Assembly (NCBI RefSeq): GCF_040869045.1
Contig: NC_090323.1
Coordinates: 270,820,392 to 270,884,391, forward strand
Length of the DNA: 64,000 nucleotides
Source of the DNA: Eurosta solidaginis
Taxonomy: Eukaryota > Arthropoda > Insecta > Diptera > Tephritidae
Direction of reading: 5' to 3'
This document shows, in pieces, positions 31,301 through 36,750 of the stretch (positions are counted from its first letter, which is position 1; each line of letters starts with the position of its first letter). The notes under the pieces are model-generated. The model ran no database searches. It had not been told where the DNA came from and saw only the letters and a list, made by a program, of their open reading frames with translations. The translations under genes were made by a program, and so were the position numbers.

Positions 31301-32929
31301 TCATGTTCATGACACCATGACGGAGCAATGTTGATCGAAATTTAGAGCTTTCCGACAGCAGAACGATTATATACTAGAAATAATTTTTCCTACATAGGAG
31401 CTGGAGTGGTGGTACTGGAAAAATGTCCTTTCCGACCTCCCAACACATTGGATGTGCCCTTTTGTGATTCCTTCTACTGTGCTAATCGGAATTCATTGCA
31501 TTCGAGAGCAAATATATTAAAACTATGCTAACTTAAGTGTTGAAGTAGGGCAAGATTGGAAACACAATCTTCCCAACTGCCCAATAAGATGACTTCAGCG
31601 AAACGAGTGTCTTTTGTAACTGCCAGCTTCTGTGCTTAATTGTAATATTTAAAATTGTATTTGTACAAGTTTCTGGTGCTTTTTTGGTGGTGTTGATACC
31701 ATGACACCAACGCCAAAGCCGGTGTGAACTCAGTGAATTAGCGTTGCTTGCGCTATGGAGTCGAATGATATTTGAGTGGTTTGATGCTATTGGCGCTACC
31801 GGCGGCACTGAATTGACGACAGTGGTGCTAGTAATTCAGCTTGTGCACCAGAAAAAGATGTCAATTGATATCGATAGCTTTTTAAAGCTTTTATTAGTCG
31901 TAAGTGATGTGAGTTGATGTGTTGTCAGCTCAAAAAGATCGTATGCCAGTCAAGTGGTACTGCGCCACGGATTCACGAAATTGTGTGTCAGCGCCAGTAA
32001 CTCCACCCCAGGTGTCAACTCTATAACTCAACACCGCACAGAGTTACACAGCCTTAGCTGATATATAGCCTCTGATTTATGATCTACCAAAGACTCTCCG
32101 GTCATACTTTGATATATCATGCTTAGAACTAAATATTAAAAATATGTTGTTGTTGTTGTTGTTGTAGCGATAAGGTTGCTCCCCGAGGGCTTTGGGGAGT
32201 ATTATCAATGTGATGGTCCTTTGCCGGATACAGATCCCGTACGCTCCGGTAATACAAGACCATTAAGGTGCTAGCCCGACCATCTCGGGAACGATTTATG
32301 TGGCCATCCCTCCCTCCCCACCCTAAGTTCCATGCGGAGCTTGGGGTCGCCAGAGCCTCGTCTGTTAGTGAAACACTACGCTACACAGCCCCTTGAATCT
32401 GGTATTTTAGTCACCTCTTACGACAGGCATACCTACCGCGGGTATATTCTGACCCCCTAACCCGCTGGTGGATATTAAAAATATCAAGGTTGGAACTAAT
32501 CTCATCTGTCTAAAGTTGAAAGTTGCTCTTATCCAAGTATATCTGTCAAATTTGTATAGACTGATTTCATGGTCCGAAAAATACCACTTGTACTATCTAC
32601 CTACATATATATGTATATGTTCAAATGTTTATTTTATATTATTATTGCTTACCTGACTGCAAGAGCTGAGTATAAATTTGTGCGCTGAAATACCCACAGT
32701 TGGTATGCCACCATCGGAGCTATTGCCATTGCCGCCACTACTGGTCGAGCTGGAGTAAAGTACAACATCGGCAAACTTTTCGTTTCTAAAAAATCAAAAA
32801 ATGTTTATCAGCAATCTTATCAAACATACTCAAGTGCATCCAAGAGACTTACTTGTAAAGTGTAGCAATCGATGAATTTAGATAGGACAAATGAGAGTCC
32901 CATTTAAGATGATAATTTTCTGCTGCCAT
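4326..32929 (-). CDS. BTB/POZ domain C2H2 zinc-finger protein (8 exons, 731 codons)
   Basis: Nuclear BTB-zinc-finger transcription factor type. Coding exons, 5' to 3' on the minus strand: 32853-32929, 32653-32785, 24861-25791, 19253-19830, 19142-19194, 18972-19073, 7770-8062 and, less surely, 4326-4354. All junctions are GT-AG and the phases agree throughout (2196 nt). Residues ~1-120 form the BTB fold: MAAENYHLKWDSHLSYLNSS, NEKFADVVLYS, SAHKFILSSCSQFFATMFE, ILVQYMYSGEATV, GGEILKIRGLCR. A long low-complexity linker with an acidic DQREDIEM patch follows, then a C2H2 finger (CEKC...H-x3-H), a basic PKKRRRV stretch (NLS candidate), a second C2H2 finger split by an intron, and a Q/S-rich tail. 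Exon 7 could instead read through to TAG at 7742. It most resembles, from memory, Drosophila CG6765. Introns up to 11 kb are packed with transposons. Confidence 0.85.
4748..6250 (+). mobile_element. Helitron-H, non-autonomous, copy 1
   Basis: Starts TCTTATAAAATAAAGTCGC after an A and ends GGGTCTGCTAG before a T. A GGCAGA...TCTGCC hairpin lies just inside the 3' end. TC start, 3' hairpin, CTAG end and A^T insertion are the Helitron signature. The interior holds a ~180-bp purine-rich tract at 6000-6180 and no Rep/helicase frame, so it needs an autonomous partner. Copy 2 lies inverted at 28564-30486. Confidence 0.8.
6251..6680. other. Spacer inside a BTB intron, nothing recognised
   Basis: AT-rich sequence between Helitron-H and the LOA-type fragment. 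No coding frame of substance. Confidence 0.45.
6681..7545 (+). pseudogene. LOA/R1-type LINE 3' remnant with RNase H domain
   Basis: The frame through ECKEALEKLRSGRTIHLYWV contains the RNase H signature W-V-P-G-H, then GNEKAD, with stop codons directly after the motif and after LAK. Downstream pieces (a C-x2-C-like stretch near 7290-7350 and the C-terminal LGFFGLIV) match the end of LINEs that carry RNase H behind RT. 5'-truncated and broken by stops and frameshifts; not expressed as an enzyme. Confidence 0.75.
7546..7769. repeat. Intron sequence with a 20-nt G run
   Basis: BTB intron 7 sequence. A homopolymer G run at about 7690-7710 is the only notable feature and could also reflect assembly or polymerase slippage. 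Confidence 0.5.
7770..8062 (-). CDS. BTB gene exon 7 (Q/S/N-rich tail)
   Basis: Acceptor CCAATACCAG at 8063 in the required phase. Reads NHQNQQQEQPKRFNHRS, a degenerate finger-like stretch around CGKKFAQHSSGLTHKR, and a Ser/Ala tail ending SLANTLPN. Donor G before GTATGT; without splicing the frame runs to TAG at 7742. Confidence 0.75.
8063..9237 (+). mobile_element. Possible LTR-retrotransposon remnant
   Basis: The stretch 8371-9171 starts TGTTAG and ends CTCAACA, holds a TATA-like GTATAAAAG near 8606 and a downstream AATAAA-like region, and is much more GC-rich at 8630-9010 than its surroundings. TGGCGACCCCGATGAG at 8139-8154 resembles a primer-binding site. No matching second LTR, no TSD and no gag/pol was found, so the call is weak. 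Confidence 0.3.
9238..9530. mobile_element. Foldback MITE (AAACGGTTTTATTGAAAA ends), copy A
   Basis: Terminal inverted repeats AGTTAAACGGTTTTATTGAA and its complement TTCAATAAAACCGTTGAACT extend about 55 bp inward (AGAATACTTACATTA, TAATTAGGTA). The same element with the same right-hand flank recurs at 43253-43821. Confidence 0.75.
9546..12921 (-). mobile_element. CACTG-ended DNA transposon with ~490-bp TIRs
   Basis: Both ends read inward as CACTG and become near-identical from GCACCAGAGACGCCATTATG onward, giving inverted repeats of about 490 bp (9546-10034 and 12428-12921). A TTA duplication lies at 9543-9545 and 12922-12924. The paralogous locus near 43828 has one TTA and no insert, which fixes the boundaries. 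CACTR termini with a 2-4-bp TSD suggest the CACTA/Mirage/Chapaev group, but the protein inside is not one I recognise as a transposase of that group. Confidence 0.85.
10092..12047 (-). pseudogene. Decayed ORF of an uncharacterised arthropod protein family, candidate transposase
   Basis: Exons on the minus strand: 12047 to ~11860 (zinc-finger-like CFICG...CTTC; donor GTGCGT); ~11790 to ~10640; and ~10350 to 10092, joined by a GT-AG intron whose phase fits. The middle exon stays in one frame for >1 kb, interrupted by four stop codons (two near 11520-11571, one after YTKYC, one after LSPV). Conserved blocks: SEPTCHSTDCYICTTK, WRLFIDGNKLSLKAVLLH, KICVDLKVVG, WDSRARQDHY, ILPPLHIKLGLVKALDK, KIKEGIFVGPQIR, KIHFLHSHLNFFPQNLG, SDEHGERF, ESRYQGFW. 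I recall the family from many arthropod genomes only as uncharacterised. FID, VDLK and DEHGE could be a D-D-E triad; that is inference. Confidence 0.75.
12925..13551 (+). repeat. Repeat block shared with 43840-44510, with ~117-bp tandem units
   Basis: 12925-13140 matches 43840-44500 (TTTAATTGCCTATTAT, CATTCTATTTAGTTCATTTA). From 13141 a unit with ATTTGTTCCAAATATGA and CCAAATCGGAC-ACAAA, then ATATCTCGATCCTTGC, recurs about 2.6 times with a ~117-bp period. No supported gene. Confidence 0.65.
13552..14185 (-). repeat. RS1 copy interrupted by a younger RS1 copy
   Basis: An old, diverged RS1 (13552-13815 and 14163-14185, minus) is interrupted by a younger truncated RS1 at 13827-14151. The younger copy is flanked by an 11-bp duplication TAAGGTGGAAG (13816-13826 and 14152-14162). 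Confidence 0.8.
14186..14488 (+). repeat. RS1 copy (plus), split by LINE-A copy 1
   Basis: 5' and middle RS1 sequence (CCAGCGCAATATATAGC, GGCGAATCCTGTTTCATTAA) up to AAGGACCAT, where LINE-A begins. The 3' end of the same copy (CCTTCGGGGAGTGTCCTTAT plus CAA tail) reappears at 18531-18573. Confidence 0.75.
14535..17714 (-). CDS. LINE-A endonuclease-reverse transcriptase (copy 1)
   Basis: A 1059-residue open frame from the first Met; upstream it stays open into the second zinc finger. AP endonuclease, residues ~30-260: FRILQFNCNGLTGKI, TQETKL (catalytic Glu), ILGDFNAHHDLW near 175, SDHLPILISF near 248. RT, residues ~470-740: LVALDLSKAFDTVNH, QGVPQGGVLSPLLFNFYI and the YADD active site near residue 690. 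C-terminal knuckle C-x2-C-x7-H-x4-C near 1005-1020. It nicks DNA and primes reverse transcription of its own RNA. No stop or frameshift interrupts this part, so the enzyme may be functional; only the upstream ORF part is broken in this copy. Confidence 0.9.
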   Translation of the reverse strand: MLAQGRPVPRPQQQLRPGLPQPRRSHPSLTPRVAASPLMHFRILQFNCNGLTGKITEIVDFMKRHNIRIAATQETKLTARSALQTCSGYNVHRKDRESGNGGGLAFIIHHSVQYHIFDPGIDRSDNVLERQGLSVRSGDANLEIINIYIPPVTCCPSGYRPNIEALFTGNNRIILGDFNAHHDLWHSNLRADSRGEMLADQIDETTFCTINGDAPTRMVGSCHSSPDISIVSAELVNCVNWQPMVTLASDHLPILISFERTADFIVTEKRTFINFKKGKWEEYKSATDNSFAALPIPTDARQGERAFRKVIESAPAHFIPAGRIPEIRPHFPAEAASLARERDLIRQLDPGDPQIRDINQRIRLLVDEHKRAKWEEHLRGCNLSTGVGKLWSTVKSLSNPTKHKDKVSIAFGDKVLSDAKKCASAFCRQYIMHPTVDKDRRRANRHAHKHKLSASPITITAREVEDAIGRAKPSKAVGPDGIAMPMLKNLGKEGFKYLAHVFNLSLSTFVIPEKWKMAKVVPLLKPGKPANVGESYRPISLLSPVAKTLEAILLPYFQAHLQLAPHQHGFRKLHSTTSALNVISTQINCGLNQYPHHRTVLVALDLSKAFDTVNHGSLLQDLEGSTLPPCLKRWTANYLGGRQASVQFRNETSKQRRIKQGVPQGGVLSPLLFNFYISKLPSPPEGVTIVSYADDCTIMATGPGPKIDELCNKINGYLPDLSSFFASRNLALSPTKSSATLFTTWTPQMSTILNIHVDGTTLPTVLHPKIFGVTFDQDLHFGAHATAIVPRIQSRNKILKSLAGSTWGKDKETLLTTYKAISQPITCYASPIWSPSLKTTHWKKLQACQNTALRIATGCLLMSPEHHLHNEERILPIRERNEMLTKQFLLNTQKPGHPNRHLIDERAPPRGLRSHLRKHFEEIRHLRTQPYETEKHKQVLGELHRQASDLYVGNCPVNPLLEEKYPELAEEERILPRETRVTLAQLRSGYCNRLNSYLSRINPDIQNVCPACNVSPHDTNHLFNCNVEPTPLTPLSLWSTPVETASFLGLPLEDIDDNL
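17900..18517 (-). CDS. LINE-A N-terminal ORF (copy 1), 2A-like motif and PHD-like finger
   Basis: 205 residues. Residues 1-57 end in a Leu-rich helix and REGIEPNPGP (18347-18370), a 2A-type sequence with Gly in place of the usual Asp. A PHD/RING-like finger follows (CCIC...CVSC...HRTGC...CC). Comparison with copy 2 shows one base missing here in the CTTCTCCCCCCTC tract (~17945), which throws the frame. In the intact arrangement this region is fused to the endonuclease-RT frame. Confidence 0.75.
   Translation of the reverse strand: MYRSDSGFFPTKDCHFSVTPFNLFRPSHKLSSSQQLLAAGLLHILLLREGIEPNPGPSPHPGPEKWFCCICQKRIFLGRSYSVQCVSCKGWLHRTGCSGLDPKTRRPRNFYKSFVAPCCSRPRASRSLRLSVSPLPSSSFAAQQATTTTRCCSRPTAPTTQTADTTHNYYLRSRAGSNAEHQPLPPSSSPPSFLAAIVQVRETDS
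18531..18750. repeat. RS1 3' end (plus) followed by an RS1 5' fragment (minus)
   Basis: 18531-18573 is the tail of the RS1 copy split by LINE-A. 18598-18745 is a minus-strand RS1 5' part (AGTCGCCTCTTACGACAG, CCCCTAACCCGCTGAGG). Confidence 0.7.
18972..19073 (-). CDS. BTB gene exon 6 (second half of C2H2 finger)
   Basis: Reads SFDTPADWVRHINNEHTE, then IELAMFNSKK. Joined to exon 5 it completes C-x2-C-x12-H-x4-H. The exon ends in phase 2 before GTAAAA. Confidence 0.85.
19142..19194 (-). CDS. BTB gene exon 5, 53-nt micro-exon
   Basis: Lies between a 58-nt and a 68-nt intron. Reads QQENNAGHVTLCCDLCS and supplies the two cysteines of the second C2H2 finger. Acceptor TTTTTCTTGCAG, donor GTAAAT. Confidence 0.82.
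19253..19830 (-). CDS. BTB gene exon 4 (first C2H2 finger, NLS)
   Basis: The acceptor TTACAG gives REYYLPESYERTNSTS and continues to IKQEPDDW, a SUMO-like IKQE motif. The finger CEKC-x12-H-x3-H follows, then PKKRRRVS. Donor GTAAGT. The internal ATG at 19720 is not the gene start. Confidence 0.85.
19850..20003 (+). mobile_element. Helitron-B 5' end fragment
   Basis: A-TCTTTATATATAAAAATC then AAATTCTGTGTGTCTGTGTG and CGCTATGGAAACGTATTTCC, matching the 5' ends at ~22937, 33463 and 34616. Begins only 20 bp from the BTB exon 4 acceptor (19831-19833), so it lies almost on the splice site. Confidence 0.7.
20004..20350 (+). mobile_element. tRNA-SINE, full copy
   Basis: The head resembles a tRNA, with an A-box-like TGGTGTGATGGTAGCGTGC and a B-box-like GGTTCACACCC. 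The body contains CTTGCAGATGCCGTTCGGAG, and the tail is CTTACATTTATTTTTTT. A perfect 10-bp duplication AGCAAACGGA flanks it (19994-20003, 20351-20360). Mobilised in trans by an unidentified LINE. Confidence 0.88.
20558..20979 (-). repeat. RS1 retroposon, near full-length copy
   Basis: Minus orientation. The CAA tail appears as (GTT)n at 20558-20575 and the 5' end as CCCCTAACCCGCTGGGGGTA. A 9-bp duplication CCAGGGAAG flanks it (20549-20557 and 20980-20988), splitting the LINE-B RT motif PQG|S. No Pol III boxes were convincing. Confidence 0.85.
21206..21811 (+). pseudogene. LINE-B RT C-terminal frame
   Basis: A 201-residue open stretch with LINE RT thumb motifs DLGVLFDPKLNFNIHI, KALGVLRFFNRW, LYTSLVRPILEYCSCVW and RLESAQKQF. 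The upstream palm is in the same orientation but broken by a stop near 21155 and by the RS1 insertion, so it is a dead fragment. Confidence 0.8.
22481..22936 (+). repeat. Helitron-B repeat array (GGGGCGTGGCACCTCCC units)
   Basis: Three imperfect units of ~130 bp, each with AAAAGGGGCGTGGCACCT, GGAATATATCATACT and ACACC-CCAGTAAAATG. The same array occurs at 33605-34070, also just before a Helitron-B 5' end, so it belongs to this family. Confidence 0.7.
22937..23712 (+). pseudogene. Helitron-B with Pif1-like helicase remnant, copy 1
   Basis: 5' end ATATAAATCAAATTCTGTGTG, 3' end GTAAAG-CTAG before T. The frame holds the last helicase segment: NDRIQNQVPGEV, TDEDQIVNYPIEFLNSLE, then after a gap FPVRLAFAITINKAQGKSLT and SRVETPKNLFIFAPNEKTKN. 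ITINKAQGKS is the Pif1/RecD-type motif VI neighbourhood used in Helitron replication. Frameshifts and an internal deletion (~23270) make it non-functional. Confidence 0.8.
23713..24860. other. BTB intron 3 sequence, nothing recognised
   Basis: About 1.1 kb of intron between Helitron-B and exon 3. No repeat family or frame could be supported. Confidence 0.45.
24861..25791 (-). CDS. BTB gene exon 3 (rest of BTB, linker)
   Basis: Acceptor TATTTTCAG, then FFATMFETAPISSPNG through YMYSGEAT to LKIRGLCR, completing the BTB domain. About 240 residues of Ser/His/Gln-rich linker follow, with an acidic cluster near the end. The donor is AGAG before GTGCGT at 24860; reading past it meets a stop at 24820-24822. 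Confidence 0.88.
25792..25974. other. BTB intron 2 sequence next to exon 3
   Basis: Contains the exon 3 polypyrimidine tract (minus strand). Nothing else recognised. Confidence 0.5.
25975..27085. repeat. Interspersed repeat with three ~270-bp tandem units
   Basis: Starts AAGTAAGGAAGTCTAAGTTC, then CCGAACATTATATACCCAGC. Units near 26334, 26588 and 26876 share CTTATT...CG-CTACGACCCTTTTAAA, TTAACCGAT-TCGT, a CGAGTTATGGCTCC block and GGGCGGTGCCA-GCCCATTTTT. A single unit recurs at 30655-30895, ending AGTACAGCTGGGTATAAAAAC. Confidence 0.65.
27086..28563 (-). mobile_element. F1 element, copy 2 (left part)
   Basis: Inverted copy of 985-2398: TTTGATACACTTCCCGGTGT and ATTATCGGTAAAGATTTGTA-like blocks, then the palindromic arm to ATATATAATTA, where Helitron-H copy 2 begins. 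The remainder continues at 30487-30660. It carries a MITE insertion at 27302-27658. Confidence 0.78.
27302..27658. mobile_element. MITE with 37-bp perfect TIRs inside F1 copy 2
   Basis: Ends CCATTACTGATACTTAGCAT and its exact complement, identical for 37 bp. Flanks AGCCTAAAG / AGCCTTAAG form an imperfect 8-9-bp duplication, and F1 copy 1 (2180-2200) shows the uninterrupted sequence. Length and TSD size suggest hAT or Mutator-like origin; not decided. Confidence 0.78.
28564..30486 (-). mobile_element. Helitron-H, copy 2
   Basis: Inverted relative to 4748-6250. 3' end CTAGCAGACCC at 28564; 5' end ...CTTTATTTTATAAGA at 30486. Inserted between A and T of F1 (empty site in copy 1: ATATATAATTATGTACAATA), without target duplication. 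Contains a pyrimidine-rich tract (28640-28800) and a tRNA-SINE. Confidence 0.82.
29581..29945 (+). mobile_element. tRNA-SINE inside Helitron-H copy 2
   Basis: Full-length copy: GGCGGCCACCGTGGTGTGAT head, CTTGCAGATGCCGTTCGGAG body, CTTACATTTATTTTTT tail. Absent from the matching position in Helitron-H copy 1, so it arrived after the two copies separated. Confidence 0.85.
30487..30895. repeat. F1 copy 2 right end, then one ~270-bp repeat unit
   Basis: 30487-30660 completes the F1 palindrome (TTATACAATATGGAATTTTTTT). 30655-30895 matches the tandem-unit repeat of 25975-27085. Confidence 0.65.
30896..32145. other. BTB intron 2, possible degenerate LINE 3' region
   Basis: Mostly unassigned. 31400-31520 has GTCCTTTCCGACCTCC and GGAATTCATTGCATTC, echoing the LINE 3' UTR palindromes at 22014-22256 and 51960-52270. 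An open minus frame at 31533-31808 lacks splice context and motifs. Confidence 0.35.
32146..32471 (-). repeat. RS1 retroposon, internally deleted copy
   Basis: (GTT)n tail at left, CCCCTAACCCGCTGGTGG at right, with ~110 bp missing in the middle. A perfect 13-bp duplication ATATTAAAAATAT flanks it (32133-32145, 32472-32484). Confidence 0.85.
32653..32785 (-). CDS. BTB gene exon 2 (BTB core)
   Basis: The acceptor TTTTTTAG gives K-NEKFADVVLYS, then a Ser/Gly-rich insert and VGISAHKFILSSCSQ, the conserved BTB dimer core. It ends CAG before GTAAGC, phase 0. Confidence 0.87.
32853..32929 (-). CDS. BTB gene exon 1 (start codon)
   Basis: ATG at 32929-32927 begins MAAENYHLKWDSHLSYLNSS, the first helix of the BTB fold. 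The exon ends ...TAC AA before GTAAGT (phase 2). Confidence 0.85.
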
Positions 32930-33462
32930 GTCTAGGTATGTGCTGTCAACCAAGCTTTCGCAAGATGGCTTTTTTGTTTTCCTGGCTGTTCAATTGAAAT
33001 CACTGACGTCGAAATATTTAATAATTTCAACGGTTCATGAATGGCCTTATAGTGTAGTAAAGTCCGCAGTTATAATTTTATTTTGGAAAAGATTTGCGCA
33101 TTATAAACCATTCATTATTAAAGTAAAACTACTGAGATTAATCAACCTAAGAGGAAGCGAATCGATAAATCAATAATTCGTATACAATTTTGGGCAAAGA
33201 CCAAAGCAACACCAGCGCGCAAACATTTCATGAAGTGTGTGTTTGTGTGTGCTTACTGCTTGAAGGGTGGTAAAGAAAGGGGTGGGAACAAATGCGAGTG
33301 TCCTTTCTGTAATTGCGCGTATGGGGGTATGGCTTTAATTACAATTAACAAAAGAATAACCTCGACATGTACTGCAATGGTTTTAAAATACCAGAAATTA
33401 ATTCGAGTTGGGTTTGAGCTCGTCAATAAGAAGACGAATGCATGGAATAGTCAATCTATATA
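32930..33462. other. Upstream region of the BTB gene
   Basis: Presumed 5' UTR/promoter side of the BTB gene on the minus strand. No TATA box, initiator or other element could be assigned with confidence. Confidence 0.35.
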
Positions 33463-34071
33463 TGTATATAAAAATCAAATTCTGAGTGTGTGCTCGCTCG
33501 CTATGGAAACATATTTCCCACACTTCAATCATCACCAAATTTTGGCTATAGGTTCCTTCGATCAACACGAAGGTTTAAGACTTAAAACAATTTCGATATA
33601 TATAAAAGGGGCGTGGTACCTCCCATACAAAGGGAATCTTTGGTACTGCATAACTCTGAAGATATACGTGCCAGAACATGGAAATTCAGAAAGGAGTTAT
33701 ATGTGGTCAATCCCTAACACCACCAAGAAAATGCGGAATTGGGAAAAAGGGGCGTGGCACCTCCCATACAAATGGAATATATCATACTGCATATCTCTGG
33801 ATGTAGTAATGGTAGGATAATGAAAATTGGTAAGGAGCTATATGACGTTAAGCCCTAACACCTCCAGTAAGATGTGGAGTTGGGAAAAAGGGGCGTGGCA
33901 CCTTCCCTACAAATGGAATTTTTCAGAACTATGGCTGCCGTACAAGCTTAGGTTATTTTAACACTTAAAGTTTGACTGCATTGTTGAGTTTGGCTGTTAT
34001 TCCTTTGGACGTGTAGTAATCTGCCGTCGTTGAAAAAATCTGTTAGCTTCAGTCTATCTAGATCTATATAT
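33463..34071 (+). mobile_element. Helitron-B 5' end plus GGGGCGTGG repeat array
   Basis: A TCTATATATGTATATAAAAATC-type start with TGTGCTCGCTCGCTATGGAA, followed from ~33605 by the same three-unit array seen at 22481-22936, ending CAGTCTATCTAGATC. Confidence 0.72.
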
Positions 34072-34615
34072 TGTGACGAATATTTGCAACACTAAGGGAT
34101 ACTATCATCTCTAAGCCGATACTACGCAGTCACTTGTATTTACATTATTATTATTATTAAATCAATCATTATGTCTACACATATGTACATACAAGCAGCG
34201 TAGAGATACGCACAAACACATGCATATATCTGAGATACCCACAAAAGTATGCAATCATCGGTGGAAGTATTACTCACATATACACGCGCATATAGCTTTG
34301 TGAGGGGCTATAAACGTGCATCTGTAGTTTATAGCTGGTAAGTTTATAGCTGGTAACCAAGTAGAAAATTCTAGCAGAAGAAACGCCTAGAAGTATGCGA
34401 TCGAAACAGCAGGGAGTATAAAAAGAGCGAAAGCTGAGTAAGCAGCAATCAGTTTGAATTAAGCACGCTATCAGTTGCGAAGTATAAGTGTTATTGTGAA
34501 GTATTCTAATAAAGACCATTTTGCATTATTGAATATTGGAGTTATTTATTCAACAGTTTAGCGATACGAACGTTAGTAGAAGGTTGGAAATAAGAGTTTC
34601 CCGAAATTCTTTACA
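34072..34615 (+). mobile_element. Solo LTR 1
   Basis: 544 bp from TGTGACGAATATTTGC to CTTTACA, with a TATA-like GTATAAAAAG near 34417 and an AATAAA signal near 34508. A 4-bp duplication ATAT flanks it. No gag/pol and no partner LTR, so probably left by LTR-LTR recombination of a Gypsy-like element. Related to solo LTR 2. Confidence 0.8.
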
Positions 34616-35529
34616 ATATATATAAATCAAATTATGTGTGTGTGATCGCTATGGAAACGTATTTCCAACACTTCACATAATCACAAAATTTCGGCTGTAG
34701 GTTTCTTCGATCAAGACGAAGGTATCATATTTCGAAATTAATTTAAAATTTAAATTTATTTTTCTTTTTTTTTTGGCTATGCGAACGAGCTATCTTAGCT
34801 CAAAAATGATAATTTTAACAAAATCAATGATCGCATTCAAAACCAAATTCCTGGTGAAGTGACGAAATATAAATCGATCGAAACAATTACAGATGAAGAT
34901 CAAATTGTAAATTATCCAATTGAATTTCTAAACTCTTTAGAAGCACCTGGAATGCCTGCGCATATATTAACTTTGAAAATTGGCTCACCAATCATGCTTC
35001 TTCGCAATTTAGACCCACCAAAATTATGCAATGGAACCAGACATTGCGTTATGAAATTAATGCCGAATGTAATCGAAGCAACAATCATCAGCGGTAAAAG
35101 CCAAGGTGAAGATGTGCTCAAACCACGGATCCTAATGATTCCTACATATTTGCAATTCAATTTTAAGCTCTAACAGTTTCCTGTACGCCTTGCTTTTACA
35201 ATTATAATCAAAAAAGCACAAGGACAATCGCTTACTGTGGCAGGATTGAATTTAGAGTCCGTGCTTCTCCCATGGCCAGCTATATGTTGCTTGCTCTAGA
35301 GTTGGAACGCTAAAAAATTTGAAGGAAAAACTTAAAAATATTGTGTACCCACTTGCATTATAATAAAATACAAGAATAACATGTTTTGAACGAAAATTTC
35401 ACCAAATATGCGTACAAAATTCAATTAATTTTACAGAACAATAAACTAAATTATCAACGATCAAAACAGAACAAATAACGCAACATTCATTCGATCTCGG
35501 GCGTTACAACGTACGTCGGGTAAAGCTAG
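34616..35529 (+). pseudogene. Helitron-B with Pif1-like helicase remnant, copy 2
   Basis: 5' end interrupted by solo LTR 1; 3' end GGGTAAAG-CTAG before T. The frame at 34859-35173 reads TDEDQIVNYPIEFLNSLE, AHILTLKIGSPIMLLRNLDP and KLCNGTRHCVMKLMPNVIEA. Further on come FPVRLAFTI and KKAQGQSLTVAGLNL with a premature stop near 35170. This is the C-terminal part of the Helitron helicase; stops make it dead. It keeps ~120 bp missing from copy 1. Confidence 0.82.
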
Positions 35530-36390
35530 TAATTAAATAAATGTTCGGTTTGAATATACATGGACACTGTTACTTCATGCGAAAATTTAAAAAAATGTAT
35601 ATATTTCTTTTCATTGAATTATTGAATTTACTCCCAGTTGAAATAAATTGTATGCATACAGGAGGTACATATGTATGCCAAATGCATGAAAAAGTACGTA
35701 AGATTCATATTTCTTTAACTCTAAACATATTTATTTATACAAAAAGAACGCGTGGTATATTAGTGGAAAAGTATGAACAATTCACTGCTACCGAGTGGAA
35801 AAAGTTTTATGCTTGCATGAAATATGCATGTTCTATCAATGAGCGTATGTTTATAAAAATACACTTTTCTGAATTTTGTCTGCCCGTATATAGATAATTA
35901 AGGACTGTTGGATTTTTCTTTATTGGCTTGAAAAATTTATTAGTTTTCCGAAAAAAAAGTTTTTTTTTCGAAAAGAACTCCGGGATATGAATATCTGATT
36001 AGAGACTGGACAACTTGTAGCAATAAACTTGGAATATATAGAGGACTAATTACGACGGCCACCGCTTGGCTCAGGAGGATATGACGCTATTGTACTGTTA
36101 CGACTACAATTTTCAGGATGGTGAGGTTTTGTCAAACCGGTAAAAATTGTGCGTGTAATAATCGAAGTTGATGGCTTCAAGTCGGCCCATCTTTTATCAT
36201 ACCAATTTTATTTTTATTGTAATTGTAATCAACTACTTTTGATCAATTCTGGGATAGTGCTTTCATACGTATGAAACATACGTATGGATGTATACATGTT
36301 TTTTAGTGCTTTTGAATGCATTCGGCTTAAATACAAACATATTGATACAAAAGTAGTACAAAGCATTAATACTGGCTTGCTTTCATAGCT
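35530..36390. other. Intergenic, nothing recognised
   Basis: AT-rich. The open frame at 35541-35897 (118 codons) has no recognisable motif, no splice context and AT-driven composition; I do not support it as a gene. Confidence 0.45.
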
Positions 36391-36741
36391 GCGGCCGGCG
36401 TGGTGTGATAGTAGTGTGCTCTGCCTACTACACCGAAGATCATGCGTTCATGCCCCAGGAAAGGTAACATCAAAATTTTTGAAACAAGTTTTTTCAATTA
36501 GAAGGACATTTTTCTAGCGAGGTTACCCCTCGGCAGTATTTGGCAAGCACTCTCCGCCATAAAAAGCTCTCAGTGAAAACTTATCTGCCTTGCAGATGCC
36601 GTTCGGAGTCGGCATAAAATAAGTAGGGCCTACTTACGCCAAATTGTGGGAAAAATTAAAAGAAGCACGACGCAAATTGGAAAAGCGGCTTGACCAACAA
36701 TTTTTTCGGAGGTTATCGCGGCTTACTTTTTTTTATATTTA
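36391..36741 (+). mobile_element. tRNA-SINE, older diverged copy
   Basis: CGTGGTGTGATAGTAGTGTG head, CTTGCAGATGCCGTTCGGAG body, oligo-T tail. Flanked by the 9-bp duplication TTCATAGCT (36382-36390, 36742-36750). Confidence 0.83.
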
Positions 36742-36750
36742 TTCATAGCT

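Noticed and set aside
31533..31808. Minus-strand frame in BTB intron 2
   Set aside because: Looked like a possible exon, but no splice sites in a compatible phase and no motif.
34140..34160. CRISPR-like or satellite array
   Set aside because: Short TTA runs only. No spaced direct repeats of CRISPR type occur anywhere, and the DNA is eukaryotic.
35541..35897. 118-codon plus-strand frame
   Set aside because: AT-biased codons, no motif and no conserved block; probably chance.
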